Part shown: in pieces, positions 56,226 to 64,000 of the stretch
How the letters are laid out: each line of letters opens with the position of its first letter
Numbering within the stretch: the stretch's first letter is position 1
Assembly: GCF_007197995.1 (NCBI RefSeq)
Contig: NZ_VKKH01000006.1
Coordinates: 1 to 64,000 of the forward strand
DNA length: 64,000 bases
Direction of reading: 5' to 3'
Source: Aliiglaciecola sp. M165
Lineage (GTDB): Bacteria; Pseudomonadota; Gammaproteobacteria; Enterobacterales; Alteromonadaceae
Made by a program: the position numbers and the translations under genes
The notes under the pieces: generated by a model
Databases searched by the model: none
Told to the model about the DNA's origin: nothing
Seen by the model: only the letters and a program-made list of their open reading frames with translations

Positions 56226-57443
56226 TTACCAACGAAATTGCACGACAAACAAAGATTGTTGTTGATTGGTATCGACGGGAAGACCTAATGTAGCTCTGTT
56301 TTGAGCAGAATTGCGATTGAAATGTTGCTCAAAGCCAAGCTGCCACCGAGTGTCCAGATCATAGCGCCAGGCAAAGGTTAAACCCATTCCATCACTATCG
56401 TTCTGATCGACAGGGATGGCATCATCTTCCTGCACTATAAAACGATCAAAGCGCGCGCTAAATCTATGTTGATTTATCTTGTGGCTTAACATTACATACC
56501 AAGCGTTAAAATCGACAAAAACAAAACGCTCTCCCATCAAAGTGCTTCCAGACATCCATTGACTTATGACCCGAGTCTTTGGGGTAAACTTGTGTTGAAA
56601 TGACATTGAATGAAATTTTGTGCGCCAGCCGTATAAGCTTTGTTCGTTGATTTCTAGGGGATCGGTCAAGTTATCAAAGTAGTAATAGCGAAAGGTTGTT
56701 CTATTAAAATAATTTGCATGGACACCAATATAAACACCCAAATCACCATCGAGTTCATGGAAGGGTTCAACATACGAAGGGTGCCAGATAATTTCTCTAT
56801 CTATCACCGTAGGGTAGGGAGCAAAGCGTATTTTATCGTTATGTAATGATTGCCGGTCGTGCATTGCAAAGCCGCGCCAACTAATCAAGGTACCTAGCGG
56901 GTCATTTGCTTTATAGCCAGCAGCAATTAACTCCCAAGACCATGGACTATTTCTCGCTCTACCAGGACTGTATAAGGAAAATTCAACGCCGGCGGTCCTA
57001 AGTTCTTCGCCTATCCAACTATTAATCGCTGATTGAGTGTAAGTAAAAGGAGAGAGCCAACCATCATCAACGTTTTCCAGCGACACTCTTGGGTAGAAAA
57101 AGCCAGCACGACCTTTAAATCGAACAGTATCATTACTCAGAGGTTTGTAGATCAACTGTGCCTGGGTAAATCCAAGATTTTGCTCTCCATCTTGATAATA
57201 ATTAGCCACAACGTTTAAGGAAAGTGATGAACTAAGATCCAGATCGCCGCTTAACAGTGCTTGTTGAACACCCAGTTTGTTTTCATCATAACGCAGTATA
57301 CCAGTCCCTTGATTTTGATAGCTGGCCAGATCGTTCGCTTGGGAAAGATAGACTTGAACAATCCCCTTGAGTTGATTAGCGTGACTTGAAGCTGCGATGG
57401 CAGCCCATAGAAACACACTAATAAATAGGGTTTTATGATTCAT
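56226..57443 (-). CDS. Outer-membrane beta-barrel protein of the cupredoxin/c-di-GMP operon
   Basis: A 405-residue protein from ATG 57443 (MNHKTLFISVFLWAAIAASSHA), starting 10 bases after the stop of the GGDEF/EAL gene; a longer frame to 57503 would overlap that gene. The mature part is rich in aromatic and alternating strands and ends QQSLFVVQFRW, with Trp rather than Phe last. It resembles porin-like barrels but I do not recognise a named family. Third and last gene of a three-gene operon, so it may be a pore or surface partner of the sensor. Confidence 0.75.
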   Translation of the reverse strand: MNHKTLFISVFLWAAIAASSHANQLKGIVQVYLSQANDLASYQNQGTGILRYDENKLGVQQALLSGDLDLSSSLSLNVVANYYQDGEQNLGFTQAQLIYKPLSNDTVRFKGRAGFFYPRVSLENVDDGWLSPFTYTQSAINSWIGEELRTAGVEFSLYSPGRARNSPWSWELIAAGYKANDPLGTLISWRGFAMHDRQSLHNDKIRFAPYPTVIDREIIWHPSYVEPFHELDGDLGVYIGVHANYFNRTTFRYYYFDNLTDPLEINEQSLYGWRTKFHSMSFQHKFTPKTRVISQWMSGSTLMGERFVFVDFNAWYVMLSHKINQHRFSARFDRFIVQEDDAIPVDQNDSDGMGLTFAWRYDLDTRWQLGFEQHFNRNSAQNRATLGLPVDTNQQQSLFVVQFRW

Positions 57444-57453
57444 GTTTCTTATT

Positions 57454-59787
57454 TTAGTTATTATTGCTTGTGTATTGAGCAAACCATTCGTCAAACTTGT
57501 CAATGGGTAATGGGCGGCTCATAAAGAAACCTTGCCCTTTTGTGCAACCAATTTCAGCAAGATAATCAAGAGATTGCTGATTCTCGACGCCTTCGGCTAC
57601 TGTTGTCAAGCCGAGATTCGTCGCCAGAGCAACTAATGTCTTGACCATCACTTTGTCATCGTTATTGTCTGCGAGATCTAAGACAAATGCTTTGTCGATT
57701 TTAAGTTCGTGCACCGGCATTTTTTTCAATTGTGCCATAGACGAAAACCCAGTGCCAAAATCATCAATCGACAAGTAGATACCCATTCTGCGCAAGCTAT
57801 TCAGTGAATTTATGGCGGCCTTTGGATCACCCATTATTGCGCTTTCAGTAATTTCCAGGGTAAGCAATGAAGGGTCCACATCGTACTCTGTCAACAATTG
57901 ACTGACTATCCCAGGCAATCTTAGATCGGCTAAATCGACGGCTGAAATGTTCACCGCAACACCTACCTGGATCCCTTGCGCTTGCCATTTTTGTGATTGG
58001 CTCAGCGCCTCACGTAACACCCACTGGGTGACGTAGCGAATCGCCCCTGTTTGCTCCGCTAAGCCGATGAACTCATCAGGAGGGATAAACCCATGCTCTG
58101 GATGGATCCATCTAATTAAACACTCCACCGTATCCACTTTGTTGGTGTCTACAGCAATTTTCGGTTGATAATGAAGCTCAAGTTCACCACGTATTAATGC
58201 TTCTTTGAGCTCAGACATCAAGTTGAGTCGTTGCAAAGAATACTTGTTTAAACTGGGTTCAAACACAGCATAGGTCGTGTGTGTGCCTTTACAGCTGTAC
58301 AATGCGATGTCTGCACACTGAATAAGCTGTTCAGCAGTTTTAGCATGCTCAGGGGCATGAGCGATACCGACACTCACATCAACATCCAATACTAAATTGT
58401 CAATCACAAAGGGTTGTTCAAAAAGGTTAACGAGTTGTTCAGCAACAAAGGTCGCTCGTTTTGGATCTGGGTGATCAAAGATGACTGCAAATTCGTCTCC
58501 ACCGATACGCGCGTAAAGGTCTTTTTCGTTAGCGTGGTATTGCATTCTCTCGCTAATCAAAGTGAGCAATTTGTCTCCAGTCTCGTGACCAACGGTATCG
58601 TTGATTTCTTTAAAGCGATCAATGTCGATAAGCGCGATCATGGCTTTAGGCGCAGACTCGCGGCTAAATACATCTTCTAGGGTTTTATTGAATTGATTTC
58701 GATTGGGAAGACCGGTGAGTCGATCAAAGAAGGCCAGTTGATTGATTTGATTTTCCCGTTCTTGAATACCTGATTGCATTTCACTTATAGCGACTGACAA
58801 TGAATTCACTTCGTTAGTACTGCAATGAGGAAAATCGGTTACGTACTCACCTTGGCGGATATGGTCGGCGGCTTTGACCAATTTATAAATCGGCCCAGCG
58901 ATGATTTTAGATAATATTGCTGCAGACAGTAGAGCTAAGACCGCTGATCCCAACATGAGAATAATGATGTCGTAAATCAACGTATTGTAAGAGATAAACG
59001 CAAGGTCCTCAGGCGTCATCAGGACTAAATGATAGGGGCTATCTTCGAACAATGGCTGGATACTATAAAAGTACAGTTTGCTATTAAAAGAGATTTCCTG
59101 CAGGTCCTCAGACGCTGCAAGTTTCTTCAAAGGGATCTGTTCAAATAAGTTTTTTTCAAAGGTAGAGGCCAACACTTTTGAAGATTCTGCTAATTTCGCC
59201 AAGCTTATATGAACCTGTGTAATGTCAAACAATCTTTGATTGATGATATTGTCAACACTCATGCCCATGACAATCCAACCATCGATACGACGGGAGGTTT
59301 TTACGAACTTCATTGGTGCTGCAGCGAGCAAGTAAACTTGTTGGTTAATGTCCACAAAAGCAATGCGTTCTTGATAAATTTGCTGCGGGTCCACGGGAAG
59401 AGGTGTGTCCGCTGATTGAGTTAATACCTGCGATTGATTATCAAACACAAAGTAAATGTCTGCTTCGTAACGAGACTGAAAATTTTCCATCGCAGACGCT
59501 AGAGATGCCGTATCTTCTTTTGCGCTAGCAATGAGTTGTTTGACGCTAAAATTTCCAGTCAGGTCAAACAGCGCAGTCTGTAAAAGAGTTCCTTGGTTTA
59601 CAAGCTTTTCTGCTGTTGTGCGAGCAGAAGTGTCTGAGTGGATTAACGCCTGTCTGACAGAGTGATCATAGGTGCCATTTTTCACCACAAATACCGTGAT
59701 CGCCAAAATGACGACTATGATCAACAAAAACAATGCGAGAATACGCGCTTGAATCGAATTAAAGCGTTGGCCTAATCGATTAATCAT
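57454..59787 (-). CDS. Transmembrane GGDEF/EAL cyclic-di-GMP protein
   Basis: A 777-residue protein from ATG 59787 (MINRLGQRFNSIQARIL), overlapping the upstream gene by 8 bases; a TTG at 59817 is less likely. Membrane helices lie near residues 15-37 and 267-292 and enclose a ~230-residue periplasmic sensor domain, followed by HAMP. The cyclase site GGDEF is intact (429-433), but the inhibitory RxxD is N-E-K-D, so product inhibition is probably lost. The EAL domain keeps E555 (ECL), LEITESAI, IDDFGTGFSS, the Lys in LKIDKAF and EGVEN, so phosphodiesterase activity is possible too. Confidence 0.93.
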   Translation of the reverse strand: MINRLGQRFNSIQARILALFLLIIVVILAITVFVVKNGTYDHSVRQALIHSDTSARTTAEKLVNQGTLLQTALFDLTGNFSVKQLIASAKEDTASLASAMENFQSRYEADIYFVFDNQSQVLTQSADTPLPVDPQQIYQERIAFVDINQQVYLLAAAPMKFVKTSRRIDGWIVMGMSVDNIINQRLFDITQVHISLAKLAESSKVLASTFEKNLFEQIPLKKLAASEDLQEISFNSKLYFYSIQPLFEDSPYHLVLMTPEDLAFISYNTLIYDIIILMLGSAVLALLSAAILSKIIAGPIYKLVKAADHIRQGEYVTDFPHCSTNEVNSLSVAISEMQSGIQERENQINQLAFFDRLTGLPNRNQFNKTLEDVFSRESAPKAMIALIDIDRFKEINDTVGHETGDKLLTLISERMQYHANEKDLYARIGGDEFAVIFDHPDPKRATFVAEQLVNLFEQPFVIDNLVLDVDVSVGIAHAPEHAKTAEQLIQCADIALYSCKGTHTTYAVFEPSLNKYSLQRLNLMSELKEALIRGELELHYQPKIAVDTNKVDTVECLIRWIHPEHGFIPPDEFIGLAEQTGAIRYVTQWVLREALSQSQKWQAQGIQVGVAVNISAVDLADLRLPGIVSQLLTEYDVDPSLLTLEITESAIMGDPKAAINSLNSLRRMGIYLSIDDFGTGFSSMAQLKKMPVHELKIDKAFVLDLADNNDDKVMVKTLVALATNLGLTTVAEGVENQQSLDYLAEIGCTKGQGFFMSRPLPIDKFDEWFAQYTSNNN

Positions 59788-60418
59788 AATCGGAAAATCC
59801 GTCAGTTTGGTCTTCAAACAAACTTAAATCTTCCAACAAATCTTTTGTTAAGTTGACATTCAAATCCGTTGAGCCTAAAACATTAATTTCCTGAGCGAGA
59901 GTGTCTAAATCATCTTGTATTCTTGGATGCCAAACTCGCAAGGTATATTTGCCCTCCGGCACATCTAATAATGCCTGGCCTGTCTCAGTGGTTTTAACGA
60001 AGTACGGCGTGTCTACCACCCAAATATAGGCAAGCATCCAATCATGCACATTACAGCCCAATTCAACCTCACCATCTTTTTCAAACAATAACGATTCGGC
60101 TTTCGAGTTTTGATATAGCTTTAGTTCAAACCGTTTGGTGGGTGAAAACGAATAAACGTGATGCTTTATTGAATCTGAGTTGGGGAAAATAACCTTGCTG
60201 CCTTTTTGAATTGGCAGAATATGCGGAACAAACTGTCGATCTATTTGATCCATAACCGATACGTCATTTGGCGGCGCTTGATTGGCTTCTTGGCTGTGCG
60301 GCACTAAGTAAACAACAGCTTGAAAAACGGGATTATCTTTATTGCTGGTTACTGTCACCGACACAGGTTGTGCCATTAACCCGAAACTTGGTAGCAACAG
60401 AACTAAAAATCTAAGCAT
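59780..60418 (-). CDS. Periplasmic cupredoxin-like protein (methylamine utilisation-type annotation)
   Basis: A 212-residue exported protein (signal MLRFLVLLLPSFGLMA). The cupredoxin copper site can be read: H86 or H87 (SDSIKHHVYSFS), C122, H125 and M128 (GCNVHDWMLAYIWVVD), the type 1 His-Cys-His-Met order. A C-terminal beta domain (LLDVPEGKYTLRVWHPR) resembles a carboxypeptidase regulatory-like fold. Relatives are often annotated as methylamine utilisation protein, but there is no methylamine dehydrogenase here. First gene of the operon with GGDEF/EAL and the barrel; copper binding or redox sensing is inference. Confidence 0.85.
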   Translation of the reverse strand: MLRFLVLLLPSFGLMAQPVSVTVTSNKDNPVFQAVVYLVPHSQEANQAPPNDVSVMDQIDRQFVPHILPIQKGSKVIFPNSDSIKHHVYSFSPTKRFELKLYQNSKAESLLFEKDGEVELGCNVHDWMLAYIWVVDTPYFVKTTETGQALLDVPEGKYTLRVWHPRIQDDLDTLAQEINVLGSTDLNVNLTKDLLEDLSLFEDQTDGFSDYD

Positions 60419-60534
60419 TTAACCCCCACTCGATAAAAAACTGACTCAATGCCGTAATACATTATCATCTAGAGAACGGGGTTTTGCGCGGAAAATTTCC
60501 AAATTTTCAATGACTTTAGGTCGAAAAACTACAA

Positions 60535-60558
60535 AGACGCTCAATCGAGCGCCTTCTA
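60535..60558 (-). terminator. Weak terminator after serA
   Basis: On the minus strand GGCGCTC and GAGCGTC can pair (one G-T) around a short loop, followed by TTTGTAGTTTTT. It lies ~25 bases after the serA stop. Confidence 0.4.
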
Positions 60559-60581
60559 ATAATTAATTTACTTCGGGTTTA

Positions 60582-61811
60582 TTAGTGCAAAATACGGGTT
60601 TTAATTGTTCCGTCAATTTTGGTTAGTTGCACAAAAGCTTCGTCAGCGTCGTCAGTTTCCACGTCGATTACCACGTAGCCAATATTTTCGTTGGTTTGTA
60701 AGTATTGAGCCGCAATATTAATGTTATGAGCAGCAAACGCCTGGTTTATCTGAGTTAACACCCCAGGAGCATTAACGTGAATATGTAGCAATCTTGAGCG
60801 ACTGACATGCTCGGGCAAAGATACTTCAGGGAAATTAACCGCAGACAAAGTGGAACCATTGTCACTGTACTTAGCGAGTTTGCCAGCGACTTCTACTCCA
60901 ATGTTTTGTTGCGCTTCTTGGGTACTTCCTCCCACGTGAGGCGTTAAAATTACATTGTCAAACTTTCGAAGCGGTGAGATAAACTCTTCAGTGTTTGATT
61001 TTGGCTCAACTGGAAAAACATCAATCGCCGCGCCATTTAGTTTGCCAGATTCTAACGCTTCAGTGAGTGCATCAATGTCGATGACCGTGCCACGGGCTGC
61101 ATTCATTAAAATTGCACCGTCTTTCATCATGGCAAGTTGTTTACTGCCTATCATGTTTTGCGTTTCTGGCGTTTCAGGAACGTGTAAACTGACCACATCT
61201 GACGTTTTAAGCAATTGATTTAAGGTTTTAACTTGTGTCGAGTTGCCCAGTACCAGCTTATCCTCGATATCATAAAACTGCACACGCATACCCAGATGTT
61301 CAGCCAAAATACTCAGCTGAGTACCAATATGTCCATAGCCGATAATGCCAAGCGTTTTGCCTCTGGCTTCGTACGAACCTACGGCACTTTTTTCCCATTC
61401 CCCACGATGAGCCTTGGCATTTTTGCTTGGGATACCACGTAACAAAAGAATGATTTGACCCAATGCCAATTCTGCAACAGACCGTGTATTTGAAAATGGA
61501 GCATTAAAAACAGGAATACCGCGAGCTTGAGTCGCTAACAGGTCGACTTGATTGGTGCCAATACAAAAGCAACCTACAGCAACGAGTTTTTGTGCAGCCT
61601 CAATAACCTTTGCCGTTAACTGGGTGCGTGAACGGATACCTATAAAATGGACATCGGCGATCTTTTCGATTAGTTCTTCTTCTGATAAAGACGTTTTAAT
61701 GTACTCAATATTGTTATAACCATTGGATTCCAGTGTATCTACTGCACTTTGATGCAACCCTTCAAGTAACAATATTTTGATTTTATCTTTTGGAAGTGAC
61801 ACTTTGCTCAT
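60582..61811 (-). CDS. serA: D-3-phosphoglycerate dehydrogenase
   Basis: A 409-residue enzyme (E. coli SerA 410) for the first step of serine synthesis. The NAD motif is GYGHIGTQ (158-165) and catalytic residues fit R241, E270 and H293 (TPHVGGST). The C-terminal ACT domain (LLHIHVNAPGVLTQINQAF) gives allosteric inhibition by serine in the family. The order serA-rpiA-fau on one strand resembles the E. coli neighbourhood. A 105-base gap separates it from rpiA. Confidence 0.98.
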   Translation of the reverse strand: MSKVSLPKDKIKILLLEGLHQSAVDTLESNGYNNIEYIKTSLSEEELIEKIADVHFIGIRSRTQLTAKVIEAAQKLVAVGCFCIGTNQVDLLATQARGIPVFNAPFSNTRSVAELALGQIILLLRGIPSKNAKAHRGEWEKSAVGSYEARGKTLGIIGYGHIGTQLSILAEHLGMRVQFYDIEDKLVLGNSTQVKTLNQLLKTSDVVSLHVPETPETQNMIGSKQLAMMKDGAILMNAARGTVIDIDALTEALESGKLNGAAIDVFPVEPKSNTEEFISPLRKFDNVILTPHVGGSTQEAQQNIGVEVAGKLAKYSDNGSTLSAVNFPEVSLPEHVSRSRLLHIHVNAPGVLTQINQAFAAHNINIAAQYLQTNENIGYVVIDVETDDADEAFVQLTKIDGTIKTRILH

Positions 61812-61916
61812 TTAAATTCCCATACACGCTATTGCTAAAAAGACATCTGGACGTCTATTTGAAATCGGAAAATACCAGAACTCGCGTCAATAAGAAAGCA
61901 ACAATTCATGTTCAGA

Positions 61917-62573
61917 TCAATTAATTTCCAATACACCATCGTCAGTGCCAACTAAGACATAATCTGCGCCACGATCGGCAAACAATCCATTTGTCACGAC
62001 ACCTACAATTTGATTGATTTGTCTTTCTAACTCGACCGGGTTGAGAATGGTTAAATTGTGCACGTCCAAGATGACATTGCCATTGTCTGTGATCACGCCC
62101 TGGCGGTAGACTGGATCACCGCCAAGTTTTACAAGCTCTCGCGCTACATAGGAGCGGGCCATTGGAATCACTTCAACGGGTAATGGAAAATCTCCTAACA
62201 CCGGGACCTGTTTACTATCATCAATAATGCATACAAACTTGCGGGCGCAGGCTGCAACAATTTTTTCTCGAGTCAAAGCGGCACCACCGCCTTTGATCAT
62301 GTGTTTGTGCTCAGTGATTTCGTCTGCACCGTCGACATAGATATCAAAGCTTCCAACGGAGTTAAGATCAAACACTTCAATCCCCATCGCTTCCAACTTT
62401 TTGGTAGAGGCTTCAGAGCTGGAAACGGCACCTTGAATATGGTTTTTTAATGGTTCTAAAGCATCGATGAAATAATTAACCGTGGAGCCAGTTCCAACTC
62501 CAACAATACTGTCTGATTCAACAAACTTGACGGCCGTTTGTGCCGCCGCTTTTTTCTTATCATCTTGTGTCAT
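61917..62573 (-). CDS. rpiA: Ribose-5-phosphate isomerase A
   Basis: A 218-residue enzyme (E. coli RpiA 219) interconverting ribose-5-phosphate and ribulose-5-phosphate in the pentose phosphate pathway. Conserved segments are [42 protein letters not shown] and [15 protein letters not shown]. It lies between serA and fau. Confidence 0.98.
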   Translation of the reverse strand: MTQDDKKKAAAQTAVKFVESDSIVGVGTGSTVNYFIDALEPLKNHIQGAVSSSEASTKKLEAMGIEVFDLNSVGSFDIYVDGADEITEHKHMIKGGGAALTREKIVAACARKFVCIIDDSKQVPVLGDFPLPVEVIPMARSYVARELVKLGGDPVYRQGVITDNGNVILDVHNLTILNPVELERQINQIVGVVTNGLFADRGADYVLVGTDDGVLEIN

Positions 62574-62615
62574 GGTGTTTTTCGTTAGGTGTGCGAAATG
62601 TGTGAGGAGTATAAC

Positions 62616-63215
62616 TTACTTTCGAGGGCAAATAACACGAGTTGGTGTGATGATTTTATTCAGTCCAATATCCCAGGTGTCTACGTTGAGTTGCTCTGCT
62701 TCCTGACAATCGTGGGCGATACCGTATAGAGGGATCCCAGCGCCTTCGCGTTTTGATAATGCCGCTAAGGTTCTATCGTAAAATCCACCGCCCATACCCA
62801 GACGATTCCCTGATTTGTCAAAAGCTACCAGTGGCATAAACACTGCCGACACTTGTTCTAATGGCACTATCTGTGTGACATCAAGTTTGGGTTCGAGGAT
62901 CCCGAACGTATTTTTTAGCATAGTGGACTCAGGGGAATACGACATAAAAGCCAAATACTTTGTGTTAAAAGGGTGGATCACAGGTAATGCGACTTTAATA
63001 GATTGTTGCCAACATAATTTAATTAGTAAATCACAATTCAGTTCGCCATCATTGGCCAAATAAAAAGACACCGTTTGATGACCGGATAACAACCCCTGGC
63101 TTTTAACCATCTCACACACACGCTCAGCTGCAATGAGCTGCTGTTTTGTAGTGAGTTTTCGGCGCTCAACTCTAAAATGTTGTCGTAGTGCTATTTTGTC
63201 AACTTTGTAGGACAT
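62616..63215 (-). CDS. fau: 5-formyltetrahydrofolate cyclo-ligase
   Basis: A 199-residue enzyme (YgfA in E. coli) converting 5-formyl-THF to 5,10-methenyl-THF with ATP. The N-terminal ALRQHFRVERRKLT and the C-terminal substrate loop NRLGMGGGFYDRTLA are characteristic. In many gammaproteobacteria the 6S RNA gene lies just upstream of this gene; here a histidine kinase gene ends 11 bases upstream, so no 6S RNA is present at this place. Confidence 0.95.
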   Translation of the reverse strand: MSYKVDKIALRQHFRVERRKLTTKQQLIAAERVCEMVKSQGLLSGHQTVSFYLANDGELNCDLLIKLCWQQSIKVALPVIHPFNTKYLAFMSYSPESTMLKNTFGILEPKLDVTQIVPLEQVSAVFMPLVAFDKSGNRLGMGGGFYDRTLAALSKREGAGIPLYGIAHDCQEAEQLNVDTWDIGLNKIITPTRVICPRK

Positions 63216-63225
63216 CCGTGCGCAG

Positions 63226-64000
63226 TTAATGTTGTGAGGGGCAATATTGATTTAACATTTTTACCAGGCTCTTTAGATCAATGGGTTTGCTCAGATAATC
63301 AATCATCCCCGATTGGCGAAGCAAATCATTTTTTCCAGCGAATATGTCGGCGGTTAGGGCAATTATAATTTGATTGGGGAGTCGCTGAATAATCTGTTTT
63401 GAGGTTTCAAAGCCATCGATACCGGGCAAGTGCAAGTCCATAAAAATCACATCATATTGATTATTTTGCAGCGTTACTAAGGCATCTTCTCCACTATCTG
63501 CCAAATCAATGTTTAGCCCAAGAGAATCGAAAATTGCTTTAGCAACTTCCTGGTTAATTCCGTTGTCTTCCACAACTAGTATTTTAGTATTTAGATTATA
63601 CTGACGTTGAGTTCTCTCATTCAGCTTATGCACATCTTTATCTTCGGGCAGTTTGAGGGGGATATCCACCTTGACCAGGGTTCCTTTACCCAATGTACTG
63701 TTAAGCTTTATCGATCCCCCCATTAACTCCACTAGGCTTTTGGTGATCATTAAGCCGAGGCCTGAACCTTCATGTTTGGCGTTACCAACCTGTTGAAACT
63801 TAGCAAATAATAATGGTATATCGGACTCAGCGATGCCCTCTCCCTGATCTTTCACTGCAATGGTGAATTGTTCTTGGCTAAAAACAACACTGATGGTAAC
63901 CGTTTGATGTGCTGGAGAGAATTTGATCGCATTGGCCACTAAATTGAGGATGATTTGCGACAATCTCACTTCGTCAACAAGAATAAACTCTGGTTGTATA
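63226..64000 (-). CDS. Hybrid sensor histidine kinase, C-terminal part (5' end outside window)
   Basis: The frame is open to the window edge, so only ~258 C-terminal residues are seen. They start inside the catalytic ATPase domain: N box LSQIILNLVANAIKFS, G1 DQGEGI and G2 GSGLGLMITKSLVELMGG. A receiver domain follows with KILVVEDNGINQEVA, the phosphorylatable Asp in DVIFMDLHLPGIDG and the conserved Lys in YLSKPID. The sensor part, DHp helix and phosphorylated His are off the window. There is no Hpt domain at the C-terminus, so a separate phosphotransfer protein is needed if signalling continues. Confidence 0.92.
   Translation of the reverse strand, partial: IQPEFILVDEVRLSQIILNLVANAIKFSPAHQTVTISVVFSQEQFTIAVKDQGEGIAESDIPLLFAKFQQVGNAKHEGSGLGLMITKSLVELMGGSIKLNSTLGKGTLVKVDIPLKLPEDKDVHKLNERTQRQYNLNTKILVVEDNGINQEVAKAIFDSLGLNIDLADSGEDALVTLQNNQYDVIFMDLHLPGIDGFETSKQIIQRLPNQIIIALTADIFAGKNDLLRQSGMIDYLSKPIDLKSLVKMLNQYCPSQH

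Noticed and set aside
62574-63225. 6S RNA gene next to fau
   Set aside because: The usual upstream position is taken by the histidine kinase gene with only 11 bases between; no room for ~180 bases.

Overview
The window looks like a chromosomal segment of a marine gammaproteobacterium of the order Alteromonadales (Glaciecola, Aliiglaciecola, Paraglaciecola or Alteromonas type). This rests on gene content and order: pilA-pilC-pilD-coaE-zapD-yacG, ampD-ampE-pdhR-aceE-aceF-lpd, lptD-surA-pdxA-rsmA-apaG-apaH, xerD-dsbC-recJ and serA-rpiA-fau. Base composition is moderate and coding is dense. I saw no CRISPR array, insertion sequence, prophage or tRNA gene.

Layout. Positions 1-402 hold the 3' end of a 23S rRNA gene, an intact 5S rRNA gene and a terminator. 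About 0.9 kb of decayed, duplicated 5S-flank sequence with hairpins follows. Positions 1.3-6.2 kb are an accessory stretch: an interrupted small gene, an orphan lipoprotein, a beta-lactamase-fold serine hydrolase, a small membrane protein and a secreted PQQ-type sugar dehydrogenase. Positions 6.3-14.6 kb carry acnB, a DUF819 transporter-like protein, a small lipoprotein plus DUF192 pair, a secreted amidase, a GFA-family protein and lysC. A chemoreceptor (14.7-16.7 kb, minus) precedes the envelope and ribosome operon lptD-surA-pdxA-rsmA-apaG-apaH (minus).

Positions 23.7-28.9 kb (plus) are a tight amgK-murU-djlA-Sel1 lipoprotein operon, joining peptidoglycan recycling to envelope quality control. 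It is followed by xerD, dsbC and recJ. Positions 32.6-39.8 kb (minus) hold a DUF4920 protein, a divergent peptide-deformylase paralogue, yacG, zapD, coaE, pilD, pilC, pilA, nadC and a retropepsin-like protease. The pilus cluster lacks pilB, and a terminator stands where pilB is usually found. Positions 39.9-48.7 kb (plus) are ampD-ampE, then pdhR and the pyruvate dehydrogenase genes. Three PdhR-type palindromes lie upstream of pdhR.

Positions 48.8-56.1 kb hold a 2-oxoglutarate oxygenase, a DUF1289 protein, two alpha/beta hydrolases next to a wax ester synthase/DGAT, an HDOD protein and a tandem pair of DUF481 outer-membrane proteins. Positions 56.2-60.4 kb (minus) are a compact three-gene operon of a periplasmic cupredoxin, a membrane GGDEF/EAL protein and an outer-membrane barrel. 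This is the best candidate here for an uncharacterised system. The window ends with serA, rpiA, fau and the C-terminal part of a hybrid sensor kinase that runs off the edge.

Most assignments are housekeeping genes recognised from motifs read by eye. No database search was run. Start codons were chosen from ribosome-binding sites, family lengths and gene overlaps.
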